A stretch of DNA of 18,584 nt, taken from contig JANWXG010000022.1 of assembly GCA_025057335.1 (NCBI GenBank), forward strand, positions 1-18,584. Reading direction: 5' to 3'. This stretch comes from a bacterium (GTDB lineage Bacteria > Armatimonadota > HRBIN16). The position numbers and the translations under genes were made by a program. Positions 5,855 through 13,942 of the stretch are shown here, piece by piece (position 1 is the first letter of the stretch; the number at the start of each line of letters is the position of its first letter). The notes under the pieces were generated by a model. It searched no databases, had not been told where the DNA came from, and saw only the letters and a program-made list of their open reading frames with translations.

Positions 5855-6778
5855 TTAATCGGGCTGCCAGTCTGGGTCCAGCCACAGGTCGAGCAGGCTT
5901 GCCTCACTCAATGCAGGGTTTTGTAGGTATTCGGCAGCAGCTTCTACTATTGCGGAGGCAGGTGCCAAGCCGATGAGCTCGGTCTCCAGCACTTCTACCT
6001 GGTGCTGTGCTGCCAGAGTGCGCACATACTCCAACACCCACCAGAGGGGACTGCGTTCAGGTTGAGTGAGATTCAGAGAAACCTGCACGATACCCCGCGA
6101 CGGGAGGAGCAACCCCAGTGCGCGCACTCCCGTCAGTTGAGGCACGTGCTGCCGTTGCTGCCGAATAGTGTGAGCGATGTGCTGCGCCACCTCCACACGG
6201 TCTGTATTCAAGTTGATGTTGAACGCAATGAGCGGATGGCGTGCGCCGACAATCGCTGCCCCCGCCGTCGGGTGCAGCCTGTTCGGACCAGCGTCAGGGG
6301 CGCGGTCTTCCGTCAGCACTACTCCAGCCCATTTCTCGAAGCCCCCACGGCGGAGGGTAGGCAGGTCGTGCGGTCTGCCTGGTAGCGCTGCGTGTTCATA
6401 GAAGTACACGGGCACATCCAGTTCTCGGGCGATGCGGTAGCCGACCTCACGTGCCAGCTGAACGCATTCGGACATGGCGACGTTACGCAGCGGGATGAAC
6501 GGCATAACATCCACTGCTCCAATGCGCGGATGCACCCCCTGGTGCGTGCGCAGGTCAATCCGCTCCACAGCAACGCAAGCAGCGCGAAATGCCGCTTCTG
6601 CCACCGCCTCCGGCGCACCCAGAAAGGTCAGGACGGTGCGATGATGGTCGGGGTCTGCCGATACGTTTGCCAGCCGAACTCCGGCGACCCCGCGCACCGC
6701 CTCAGCCAGCAATCTAACCGTTTCGTCGTTGCGCCCGTCACTGAAGTTGGGCACACATTCCACTACCTGACGAGCCAA
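5855..6778 (-). CDS. ftcD: glutamate formiminotransferase (formimidoyltransferase)
   Basis: This transfers the formimino group between N-formimino-L-glutamate and tetrahydrofolate, linking histidine breakdown to one-carbon metabolism. The protein matches the formiminotransferase half of FTCD over its whole length: VECVPNFSDGRNDE at the N terminus, DPDHHRTVLTFLG, the THQGVHPRIGAVDVMPF block with the expected catalytic histidine, and LIAFNINLNT. The cyclodeaminase domain is absent, as in many bacterial single-domain forms. An ATG at 6794-6796 is possible, but the TTG at 6776-6778 has GAGGTGG (6785-6791) 6 nt upstream and gives the short N terminus usual for the family, so I prefer it. No hut genes are adjacent. 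Alone on this strand, it is divergent from the porin gene. Start certainty is moderate; the function call is strong. Confidence 0.9.
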   Translation of the reverse strand: MARQVVECVPNFSDGRNDETVRLLAEAVRGVAGVRLANVSADPDHHRTVLTFLGAPEAVAEAAFRAACVAVERIDLRTHQGVHPRIGAVDVMPFIPLRNVAMSECVQLAREVGYRIARELDVPVYFYEHAALPGRPHDLPTLRRGGFEKWAGVVLTEDRAPDAGPNRLHPTAGAAIVGARHPLIAFNINLNTDRVEVAQHIAHTIRQQRQHVPQLTGVRALGLLLPSRGIVQVSLNLTQPERSPLWWVLEYVRTLAAQHQVEVLETELIGLAPASAIVEAAAEYLQNPALSEASLLDLWLDPDWQPD

Positions 6779-6814
6779 ATGAATCCACCTCGGCATCCAT
6801 AGAGTCTTAACATC

Positions 6815-6845
6815 ATGATAACCGATGTCGCGCCCAGTTCGTCAA
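6815..6845 (-). promoter_or_regulatory. candidate promoter of ftcD
   Basis: On the minus strand TTGACG (6840-6845) and TATCAT (6815-6820) are separated by 19 nt, slightly long. It would start transcription near 6808, about 30 nt before the TTG start. The left arm of an 11 bp inverted repeat (6856-6866) lies just upstream of its -35 box. Confidence 0.45.
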
Positions 6846-6855
6846 TGGAGTCGAA

Positions 6856-6940
6856 ATACCACGATGCAAGAAGGTTGGCAGACTACTTTTCCTCGCGGAA
6901 TCGGGGGAAAGTGCTTGACGTTTGGGTAACATCGTGGTAT
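6856..6940. promoter_or_regulatory. 11 bp inverted repeat in a divergent promoter region, possible operator
   Basis: ATACCACGATG (6856-6866) is repeated as its exact reverse complement CATCGTGGTAT (6930-6940), with 63 nt between. The right arm covers the end of the spacer and the first three bases of the -10 box of the porin promoter. The left arm lies 10 nt upstream of the ftcD -35 box. The placement suits a regulator that binds both arms and controls both genes. This function is inferred only from position. Confidence 0.4.
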
Positions 6941-6943
6941 AGT
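6915..6943 (+). promoter_or_regulatory. strong promoter of the first SLH porin
   Basis: TTGACG (6915-6920) and TATAGT (6938-6943) are separated by the ideal 17 nt. Initiation is expected near 6950, giving a leader of about 236 nt before the ATG. Strong expression would suit a major outer-membrane protein. Confidence 0.8.
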
Positions 6944-6949
6944 AGTTAA

Positions 6950-7185
6950 TGAACTCGGTTCAGTTGTGGCATCAACGCCGCGCAAGCGGCGGATGCATAT
7001 TCGGAGCGCACTCTGACCTGAAAGGGAGAGCGGCGGAACAAGGGAAGCGGGAGAGAACGCGCGCGAGGTAACCGTGGAGGCTCCGCGTAGAGAACTTCCC
7101 CACCCAAGGTAGTGCCCTCTCCTGAGGAAGGGATGCGTGTGCTCCGCGAGAGTACACTTCCAATCCAAAAAAGGAGGAGGGTACG
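6950..7185 (+). other. long structured 5' leader of the first porin gene
   Basis: There is no supported gene here. Visible stem-loops are CGCCGC GCAA GCGGCG with a GNRA tetraloop (6976-6991), CGTGGA GGC TCCGCG (7073-7087), and GTGTGCTC CGCGA GAGTACAC with one G-U pair (7137-7157). Between the first two is a purine-rich stretch (7019-7065). The last hairpin ends 13 nt before the strong ribosome site AAGGAGG (7171-7177). It matches no riboswitch class I know. A stabilising leader or a target for translational control is possible. Confidence 0.45.
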
Positions 7186-9168
7186 ATGAAACGGTTGCTT
7201 CTTGGCTTAGGTGTCGCTATCGCGATGACCTTTGCCGGCAACGCATGGGCGCAGGTGCCCCCCGACGTTCCTCCTGGGCACTGGGCTTATGATGCCATCG
7301 AGGAGCTTGTGGCCGAGGGCATCATCAAGGGCTACCCGGATGGGACGTTCAAGGGTAGGGCGCCGTTGACGCGCTACGAGTTCGCTATCGCCATCCGCGA
7401 TGCGCTCGCTGCCATCCAGCAGCGCATTGACGAGGTGCGCGCGCAGATTCCGCGAGACCAGCGCCCTGTAGAGCCGCCTCGGCAGCAGGGTGAGATCTTC
7501 ACTCGTGAGGAGAAAGAGAAGCTCGGGCGCATCCCCGCGGACACGGCGGAGCGACTGCAGCGACTGGAGGAGGCGATCAACCGCATCAACCGCCTCGCCA
7601 CAGAGTTCCAGGATGAGCTGGCTTCGCTGGGTGTCGACGTCGAGGCAGCGAAGCGTGACCTCGCTAACCTGCGCCGACGGGTCGAGGCGATTGAGGAGGA
7701 GCTGAAGCGCATCCGCATTTCGGGCGATGTGACCTTCGTCGCACGCGGTACGCACAGCATCGACGATCGCACAGCCATCGACCTGAATGGTTTCCCCACC
7801 GGGCTCAGCGGCTGGCTCAATAACGCGAGCGTGCTGCATGAGCTGGGGCTCAGCATCAGCGGCCGCCTCAGCGACACCGCTTCGGCAGAAGTGTTGCTGA
7901 CGGTAGGCAACTGGCTGCCTTACCTTGGCTCGGCCTCGCAGTTCGTCGCTCGCAACGCCAACCCGAACACCGATATCGTGCTGTGGAAAGCCGCTGTCAG
8001 CACGCCGCTGAACCTGTTCGGTACAGAAGCGGGACTGACCATCGGTCGGTTTGAGAACCGCATCCACCCGCTGACGCTGTGGCGTCCGGATGTGGATGTG
8101 TACACCTCCATCGACCGCTACGACAACGGCTACTACAGCATGGACGGTGGCAAGCTGACCATCGGCTTCGGTAGCGTGGAGCTAGGTCTGTACGCTGCTA
8201 AGAACAACACGGTGAGCGCTAACACCGTCGGCAACTACATGGGCGTTAGTGGCGTGGGCGTCTGGCCGCGACTGGGACCGCTCACCCCCAACCCGGCAGG
8301 CACTATCGTCCGGGGCGTGGGGCACCCGTCTACCCAGATCACCAACGCTACTTACACCTACGACCAGAGCGCGGGGGTGACGCTGGCGGTCAACCTGGGC
8401 GAGAACATCACCCTCTCTGGTGAGTACATCGTCCTGGGCGGCCCGCAGATTAACATCCCGCTGGTTGGCGGTGGCAACCTCACCTTCAACCGTGCGGATG
8501 TGTTCGCTGGTCACCTCAGCGCGAAGCTGTTTGACCGTCTGAACCTGAGCGTGGACTACGCGCAGAGTGACCTGCTGCGCGGCGACACGCGCGTGGTCAA
8601 GAAGGAAAACTGGGCGCTGTTGGCGGGCATCTCCTACGCCTTTAGCGACGACCTGTCGCTCAAGGTCGGCTACCGCGAGGTGCGTCCAGTGTTCCATGCG
8701 CCTGGTTACTGGGGACGCATTGGCTACTGGCACAATCCTACCGACATCAAGGGCGTAGATGCAGCTCTCGCCTGGAGGCTGGGCAGCATCGACGTCGACC
8801 TGCGCGGTGGATTCTACAAGGGGACCGACCGCCCGAACAGCTACGTTGGCAAGGATGATGAAATCACGCACATCGTTGCCGGACTTGGCTGGAACGCGGC
8901 GGAGAACCTCAAGCTGAGCGTCTCCTATGAGGGCGTGCTATGGAACCTGAAGACCTCCACAGCGCCAGCGCAGAAGCCGACGGAGAACTACATCACGCTC
9001 GGCGTCGACTACAAGCTGAACGACAATGCGGCGCTGAAGCTGCTCTACCAGGTGGTGGACTTCAACAGCAAGGGCTTGGGCAACGCTTGGTTCGGTCCGG
9101 GCATCGTGTCGCCTGATAACAAGGCGCGCGCTGGTGTCGGCGTCGCCCAGGTCAGCGTGAAGTTCTAA
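7186..9168 (+). CDS. SLH-domain outer-membrane porin, paralogue 1
   Basis: A 660-residue secreted protein. It has a signal peptide (1-22, cleavage after AWA), one SLH domain (about 25-72) with GHWAYDAIEELVAEGIIKGYPDG and LTRYEF, a coiled-coil rich in E, R and L (about 104-176), and then a long beta-strand region (178-660) ending in VAQVSVKF, whose final phenylalanine is the usual BAM recognition residue. This is the layout of porins in SLH-type diderms such as Deinococcus-Thermus, cyanobacteria and Negativicutes: the SLH domain anchors to cell-wall polymers and the barrel sits in the outer membrane. Substrate is unknown. The ribosome site AAGGAGG lies 8 nt before the ATG. The gene has a strong promoter upstream and an intrinsic terminator downstream, so it is likely an abundant, separately transcribed product. 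Confidence 0.88.
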   Translation: MKRLLLGLGVAIAMTFAGNAWAQVPPDVPPGHWAYDAIEELVAEGIIKGYPDGTFKGRAPLTRYEFAIAIRDALAAIQQRIDEVRAQIPRDQRPVEPPRQQGEIFTREEKEKLGRIPADTAERLQRLEEAINRINRLATEFQDELASLGVDVEAAKRDLANLRRRVEAIEEELKRIRISGDVTFVARGTHSIDDRTAIDLNGFPTGLSGWLNNASVLHELGLSISGRLSDTASAEVLLTVGNWLPYLGSASQFVARNANPNTDIVLWKAAVSTPLNLFGTEAGLTIGRFENRIHPLTLWRPDVDVYTSIDRYDNGYYSMDGGKLTIGFGSVELGLYAAKNNTVSANTVGNYMGVSGVGVWPRLGPLTPNPAGTIVRGVGHPSTQITNATYTYDQSAGVTLAVNLGENITLSGEYIVLGGPQINIPLVGGGNLTFNRADVFAGHLSAKLFDRLNLSVDYAQSDLLRGDTRVVKKENWALLAGISYAFSDDLSLKVGYREVRPVFHAPGYWGRIGYWHNPTDIKGVDAALAWRLGSIDVDLRGGFYKGTDRPNSYVGKDDEITHIVAGLGWNAAENLKLSVSYEGVLWNLKTSTAPAQKPTENYITLGVDYKLNDNAALKLLYQVVDFNSKGLGNAWFGPGIVSPDNKARAGVGVAQVSVKF

Positions 9169-9186
9169 GCGACCACCGACCCCACA

Positions 9187-9215
9187 CCCCCTCCGGGCTT
9201 CCCGGAGGGGGTTTT
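9187..9215 (+). terminator. intrinsic terminator after the first porin
   Basis: A perfect 11 bp stem, CCCCCTCCGGG (9187-9197) with CCCGGAGGGGG (9201-9211), has a CTT loop and is followed by TTTT (9212-9215), starting 18 nt after the stop codon. It would separate transcription of the two porin genes. Confidence 0.92.
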
Positions 9216-9299
9216 CGCTTTCGTAGGGTCTGAAGGAAATCCCGTCATTGTACCGAATCTCCGCTTCAACCAACACCCCATCGAAGGGAGAGACATGCC

Positions 9300-11258
9300 A
9301 TGCGACGGTCTACTATGCTCGTGCTGTGGGTGATGTGGATGTTCTCTTCGGTTTGCACGGCGCAAGAGGATGTGCCTCCCGGACACTGGGCATACGAGGC
9401 AGTGCGGACGCTGATGCAGCAGGGTGTGCTGAAAGGTTACCCCGATGGCTCTTTTCGTGGAAGGTCGCCCCTCACACGTTATGAGTTCGCCCTTGCTCTG
9501 CGTGAGGCGCTGCGGGAGGTTTCACGCCGAGCGCAGAGCCTTCTGCAAGAGCAACGCGAGGTCACACCACCAGGCGTGCTCAGCCCTCCCCCTTTCCCCA
9601 GACTGACTACTGAAGAGAAGGAGAGATTGCGTGCCCTGCCCAGCGACACTTACGAGCGACTACAAAGACTGGAGGAGCAGACGCGCCTCCTCCGCCAGCT
9701 GCTGGAGGAGTTTCAACGTGACCTAGAGGTGTTGGGCGAAGACGTGCGTCAGCTGCGATACGAGATCTCGGGTGTTGAAAGTCGGATTCGCACGATAGAA
9801 GGGTATCAGCGTCAACGAGCACGAGTAAGCGGCACTCTCGACCTGATTGGACGCGGTGTGCATGGCATCGGAGGAAAAAGCGCCATTGACCTCAACGGAT
9901 ATCTCGTACAAGGTGCTCTGCTGCGTCATGCTCAAGTGACCCATGAGATGAGCTTGCGGATAACGGCAGACCTGATGCGTGGTGTGCGGGGAGAGGCGGA
10001 GTTCGTGGTGGGAGACTATTCAACCTACCTGCAATCCGCCTCAAGGTTTGCGAATGTGCTCTCCCGTACTGCTGGTGCTACCGACTTCCTGCTGTGGAAA
10101 GCGGAGGCACGTCTGCCTGTCGCTCTCTTCGGCAGGTATGGCACGCTCTCCATAGGCAGGTTTGAGAACCGCATGACGCCGCTCACGCTGTGGCGTCCTG
10201 ATGTGGACGTGTATACCGATCTGGCACGCTACGACAGCGGCTATTATAGCATGGACGGTTTCAAATTACGGATAGACACTGACCTCGTCAGTTTGACGCT
10301 GTACGCTGCCCAGCACAATACAGTGAACACGAACCTGTTGTACGACTTGATGCAGGTGTCAGCGGGTAATGACACTGCCAACCTGTTCCAGCCTGGCAAT
10401 CCCCTACGCCAGCGTCCCAACCGTATCCCCTTCGGCATTGTGCCCGCTCGCCAGAGCGCGGGAGTCTCGGGCGTGTTTCGCCTGGGGCGTGCGTTGAGTG
10501 TGGGCGCTCAGTACGTGGTGATAGACGCGGGACAGGATGTTCCTACTGCTTTGGGAAGTGTAGACAAGGTGAACGTATGGGGGTGGCAAGTAGAATGGTC
10601 ACCTTCCGATCGATGGAACCTGGCTGTGGCGTACGCACAAAGCGACCTGGTGGAGGGTATGCGGAACCGATTGAGCCGGGACAATTGGGCACTGCTCTCC
10701 AGAGCGGAGTATACGCTCGGCAGGAAGGGGGTGGTGTGGTTCGGTTACCGCGATTTTCGCCCCCTCTTTGCCGCTCCCGGCTACTGGGGTCGCATTGGCT
10801 ACTGGCATAACCCCACGGACCTGCGCGGATTCGAGGCAGGGGCTCGCGAGCGAGTGGGTGATTTGCTTCTCGAAGTGTATAGCGGCTTATACAGAGGTAC
10901 AGGAAAAGCTAACCCTCCTGCTGGCTTTGGAACAGAGGATAGGGTCAGCTATCTGATATTCAATGCCCAGTGGCAGGGGCATGCACGTTGGAGCGCAGGA
11001 CTGAGCTATGAGCGGGTATGGTGGAACCTCAGAGACCTGAAGCGCTTTAACCCCCTCGCAGGACTGTCCTTCCCGGGCAATCCCCGTGAGAACTACCTGA
11101 CCCTGGGGGCGTCGTATGAGCTCAACGACAGAACGCGCCTTCGTGCGCTTTACCAGTTCATCTACTACGACGCCAAAGGGGTCGCTTCATACTCCCTGTT
11201 AGGCAGCGGCAGGGAGCAGGGCGGCGTTGCCACGCTTCAGCTGAGCACCTCCTTCTGA
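9300..11258 (+). CDS. SLH-domain outer-membrane porin, paralogue 2
   Basis: A 652-residue paralogue of the preceding protein with the same order: signal peptide (about 1-21), SLH domain (GHWAYEAVRTLMQQGVLKGYPDG, LTRYEF), coiled coil, then a beta-barrel ending in LQLSTSF with a terminal phenylalanine. Long blocks are nearly identical to paralogue 1, for example LTLWRPDVDVYT, SGYYSMDG and APGYWGRIGYWHNPTDLRG, while surface-loop regions differ in length and sequence. GGGAG (9286-9290) lies 9 nt before the ATG. No clear promoter is visible between the terminator and the gene, so it may be expressed weakly or by read-through. A tandem duplication with divergence of exposed loops is the simplest reading. 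Confidence 0.87.
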   Translation: MRRSTMLVLWVMWMFSSVCTAQEDVPPGHWAYEAVRTLMQQGVLKGYPDGSFRGRSPLTRYEFALALREALREVSRRAQSLLQEQREVTPPGVLSPPPFPRLTTEEKERLRALPSDTYERLQRLEEQTRLLRQLLEEFQRDLEVLGEDVRQLRYEISGVESRIRTIEGYQRQRARVSGTLDLIGRGVHGIGGKSAIDLNGYLVQGALLRHAQVTHEMSLRITADLMRGVRGEAEFVVGDYSTYLQSASRFANVLSRTAGATDFLLWKAEARLPVALFGRYGTLSIGRFENRMTPLTLWRPDVDVYTDLARYDSGYYSMDGFKLRIDTDLVSLTLYAAQHNTVNTNLLYDLMQVSAGNDTANLFQPGNPLRQRPNRIPFGIVPARQSAGVSGVFRLGRALSVGAQYVVIDAGQDVPTALGSVDKVNVWGWQVEWSPSDRWNLAVAYAQSDLVEGMRNRLSRDNWALLSRAEYTLGRKGVVWFGYRDFRPLFAAPGYWGRIGYWHNPTDLRGFEAGARERVGDLLLEVYSGLYRGTGKANPPAGFGTEDRVSYLIFNAQWQGHARWSAGLSYERVWWNLRDLKRFNPLAGLSFPGNPRENYLTLGASYELNDRTRLRALYQFIYYDAKGVASYSLLGSGREQGGVATLQLSTSF

Positions 11259-11320
11259 TGGCTACAGGAATCTGCCTCCTCTTAGGTAAAATATGGGCAC
11301 ACAGGAGGTGAAGCATACGC

Positions 11321-12988
11321 ATGGCATCGAACGGAGAGGCGCGCGAACACTGGGGAACTCGCATTGGACTGGTGCTGGCAATGGCGGGCAACGCCATCGG
11401 ACTGGGCAACTTTCTGCGTTTCCCTGGACAGGCGGCAGCGAACGGTGGCGGCGCTTTCCTCATCCCATACTTCATCTGCCTCCTGCTGATGGCGATTCCG
11501 CTCATGTGGCTGGAGTGGACGCAGGGACGCTATGGAGGCGTGCGCGGACACGGCACGACACCCGCCATGTTTCAGCTGATGTGGAAACACCCCATTGCCA
11601 AGTATCTGGGCGTGCTCGGACTATTTATCCCGACGATCATCCTGTTCTACTACTCCTACATCGGCTCATGGACACTCGGCTACAGCATTAAGACGCTCTT
11701 GGGGCAGACGCCGCACGTCAGTCAGGCGCAGCTGCACGAGGGCATGACGGAGGAAGAGATTTCGCAAACCGTATTGCAGCCTTACAATGATTTTCTGGGT
11801 AGGTACTCCGGCGATACGGGGAGCGGCTACCTCCTGCAACCCGACGCCTTCACGCTGGCGATTTTCACCTTCGTGTACTTCCTCACGCTGTGGTTGATGG
11901 CGCGCGGTGTGTCGGGCGGTATAGAAGTGCTCGCCAAGGTAGCGATGCCATTGCTCTTCCTGCTCGCGATTGCTCTGGTGGTGCGGGTGTTCACGCTGGG
12001 GCATCCCGTCTCCCCTGACTATGGTGTGATGGAAGGTATCGCCTTTCTGTGGGAGCCGAAGTGGTTCGTGGAGCGCGACGGGAAAGAGGTCTTCGTGTTA
12101 CTGGATTCCAAAACCTGGCTGGCAGCGGCAGGGCAGGTGTTCTTCTCGCTCAGTCTAGGTATGGGCGCGATACAGTGTTATGCCTCCTACCTGCGCCGTA
12201 AGGACGATGTGACGCTCACGGGGTTATCCACCACAGCGTCGAACAGTTTCGCGGAGGTGGTGTTGGGCGCCTCTATCGCGCTGCCTGCTGCTTCCGCTTT
12301 CTTCGGCGTGGCGGCGGCGCAGATGATAGCGGCTAAAGGCAGTTTCTACCTCGGATTCGTGTCAATGCCCGCTATCTTTAGCTTCCTGCCGGCAGGCAGT
12401 ATTCTGGGCTTCCTATGGTTTCTGCTGCTCTTCTTCGCAGCACTGACCTCTGTCGTGGCAATGTGTCAGCCAGTGATTGCCTTCCTGGAAGATGAGTTCG
12501 GTATGAGCCGAAAGCGCGCTGTGGCTGTGATGGGGCTCATCTGGCTAGTAGGCGTGCAGTTCGCCATCTGGATTAAAGGCGGTATCGACGTGTACGACTT
12601 CTGGTCGAGCACCTTCGGTCCGCCGCTGATGGCGCTAATCGAGGTTGTGATACTCATGTGGATTTTCGGCGGCGAGAAGGTGTGGCAGGAGATGCACGAA
12701 GGCGCGCTGTTGCGAGTGCCACGCTTCTTCTACTATTGTGCGAAGTATATCACGCCGCTGTTTCTGATGGCGATTTTGGGCACGTGGTTCTACGAGAACG
12801 TGATCCACGCCTTCATCACTGGGGAGCTGTTCACCCGTCCGATAGAGGCAGCAGGCTTACAGGTGGGTTGGCATGTCTGGGCGGTGCGCGGATTCGTTAT
12901 CCTAGTCTTCTTGGCGCAGCTGTTTGCCATCTGGTATGCATGGAATGTACGTAAGAGCATGCAACGCGCGGAGGTACTGCCCGAATGA
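11321..12988 (+). CDS. sodium-dependent NSS/SNF family transporter
   Basis: A 555-residue inner-membrane symporter of the neurotransmitter:sodium symporter family (LeuT fold), which uses the sodium gradient to import amino acids or related compounds. The family signature of helix 1 is clear: GNAIGLGNFLRFP near residues 23-35. About 12 hydrophobic helices follow, with a glycine-rich start and the family pattern FFSLSLGMGA in helix 6. The ribosome site AGGAGGTGA (11303-11311) lies 9 nt before the ATG. The stop codon overlaps the start of a 39-residue one-helix protein, as in other bacterial NSS systems with a small subunit. The cluster then continues into glycine cleavage genes, suggesting glycine or a related amino acid as substrate. 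The substrate is not shown by sequence. Confidence 0.92.
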   Translation: MASNGEAREHWGTRIGLVLAMAGNAIGLGNFLRFPGQAAANGGGAFLIPYFICLLLMAIPLMWLEWTQGRYGGVRGHGTTPAMFQLMWKHPIAKYLGVLGLFIPTIILFYYSYIGSWTLGYSIKTLLGQTPHVSQAQLHEGMTEEEISQTVLQPYNDFLGRYSGDTGSGYLLQPDAFTLAIFTFVYFLTLWLMARGVSGGIEVLAKVAMPLLFLLAIALVVRVFTLGHPVSPDYGVMEGIAFLWEPKWFVERDGKEVFVLLDSKTWLAAAGQVFFSLSLGMGAIQCYASYLRRKDDVTLTGLSTTASNSFAEVVLGASIALPAASAFFGVAAAQMIAAKGSFYLGFVSMPAIFSFLPAGSILGFLWFLLLFFAALTSVVAMCQPVIAFLEDEFGMSRKRAVAVMGLIWLVGVQFAIWIKGGIDVYDFWSSTFGPPLMALIEVVILMWIFGGEKVWQEMHEGALLRVPRFFYYCAKYITPLFLMAILGTWFYENVIHAFITGELFTRPIEAAGLQVGWHVWAVRGFVILVFLAQLFAIWYAWNVRKSMQRAEVLPE

Positions 12989-13104
12989 GCTGGCAAGGTT
13001 GGGTGTTCATGTTGAGCGCGTGGACGTTTTTCACGGTGCTCCTGGTGTACTGTTACTATCGCATCCTGTTTGGCAACTCCGGACGAGGGCGTGAAAAGGA
13101 CTGA
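12985..13104 (+). CDS. 39-residue single-helix protein, probable NSS transporter small subunit
   Basis: The frame begins with an ATG overlapping the transporter's TGA (ATGA) and encodes 39 residues. It has a short N-terminal tail with two tryptophans (MSWQGW), one hydrophobic helix (about 7-25) and a basic tail ending RGREKD. That is the topology of MetS-type small subunits, which accompany NSS transporters such as MetP of Corynebacterium; primary similarity to MetS is not evident to me. Tight coupling to the transporter and overlap with the next gene argue that it is translated. It could instead be a chance frame, but its membrane topology and exact coupling make that less likely. Confidence 0.75.
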   Translation: MSWQGWVFMLSAWTFFTVLLVYCYYRILFGNSGRGREKD

Positions 13105-13942
13105 TGCGCGACGGCTGGCGGAGTTCGCTCTGTTGCTGCTGTTGCTGGTGGGAGGAGCGAAGGAGTATACGCGCCGTTTGGAGCGTGCTGCGGAGCGGCA
13201 GATACTGCAGCGGCTGGGCGGACAGGGGAGCGTGCAGGTACGCATCCAGCCACGCTGGGGTGCGCTGGGTGTGTGGTTAGCGCGAGCACAGACCATTCAG
13301 GTGCAGGCAGCGGGCTTCCGTACAGCGCAGATACCTTTTTTCCTGGAACCTGCCGTGCCTGCGTGGTGTGGTATTGCCGACAGCGTGCAGATTGTGCTAG
13401 AGGACTTTTCCCTCAGTGGGCTGCCCGTCCACAGACTGGAAGCCACTATCCCTCGCGTGCTGCTGGATTCTCGTGAGGCGGCGTTTCGCTTGCGTATCCG
13501 CCTGTTTGATGCGCCCTGGGGAGAGGGAAGCGTCGTGCTGGACGAGCAGGGGCTGGCCCAGTTCATCCAGCGTCGGCTGCCAGAGGTGCGCCTCCCGCGC
13601 GTGCAGGTGACCCCATCGCAACTGTACATTCGCGGTGAGCTGGCGGCGCTGTTGACCTCTTGGCGATTCGAGGCGCGAGGCGTGGTTGCCGTGCGCGACG
13701 GTCGGCAAATCGTCGCAGAACAGGTGCAGGTGAGCCTAGAGGGAACTGACCTGAACCCCACTCTGGTGCAAAAAGTGCTCTCCGCACTCAACCCGATTCT
13801 GGACATCGAGCGAGACCTGCGTTTGGGCAGAGCCTTCATTGTGGAGCGTGTCGAGCAGGGGGAAGGATTCATCAAGCTAATCGGGCGGGCGACGGTTCCC
13901 CCCCGTGAAACAGGAGGCGGAGATGGCAACAACGGGCAGTGA
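13091..13942 (+). CDS. DUF2993 / LmeA-like lipid-binding protein
   Basis: About 283 residues from the GTG start. A basic N terminus (MKRTDARR) and one hydrophobic segment (AEFALLLLLLVGGA) form a signal anchor. The rest alternates short strands as in the DUF2993 family: a QVRIQPRWGALGVWLARAQ block, EGSVVLDEQGLAQFIQRRLP, and the distal VRDGRQIVAEQVQVSLEGTD and LNPILDIERDLRLG segments. Known LmeA proteins bind phospholipid at the outer face of the membrane. The longest frame begins with a TTG at 13070, but the GTG at 13091 gives a normal signal anchor. It overlaps the 39-residue gene by 14 nt and gcvT by 20 nt. Its role next to glycine cleavage genes is unclear. Family assignment is from remembered motif pattern. 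Confidence 0.65.
   Translation: MKRTDARRLAEFALLLLLLVGGAKEYTRRLERAAERQILQRLGGQGSVQVRIQPRWGALGVWLARAQTIQVQAAGFRTAQIPFFLEPAVPAWCGIADSVQIVLEDFSLSGLPVHRLEATIPRVLLDSREAAFRLRIRLFDAPWGEGSVVLDEQGLAQFIQRRLPEVRLPRVQVTPSQLYIRGELAALLTSWRFEARGVVAVRDGRQIVAEQVQVSLEGTDLNPTLVQKVLSALNPILDIERDLRLGRAFIVERVEQGEGFIKLIGRATVPPRETGGGDGNNGQ

Noticed and set aside
6950..7185. Known riboswitch (c-di-AMP, c-di-GMP, cobalamin) in the porin leader
   Set aside because: I looked for the conserved core motifs of these classes and could not place them; only generic hairpins are visible.
7207..8067. 286-codon minus-strand frame antisense to the first porin
   Set aside because: It lies wholly inside the porin coding region, whose signal peptide, SLH domain and barrel are clear.
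11259..11320. Glycine riboswitch ahead of the transporter-gcv cluster
   Set aside because: Only 62 nt separate the porin stop from the transporter ATG, too short for a glycine aptamer, and no matching motif is visible.
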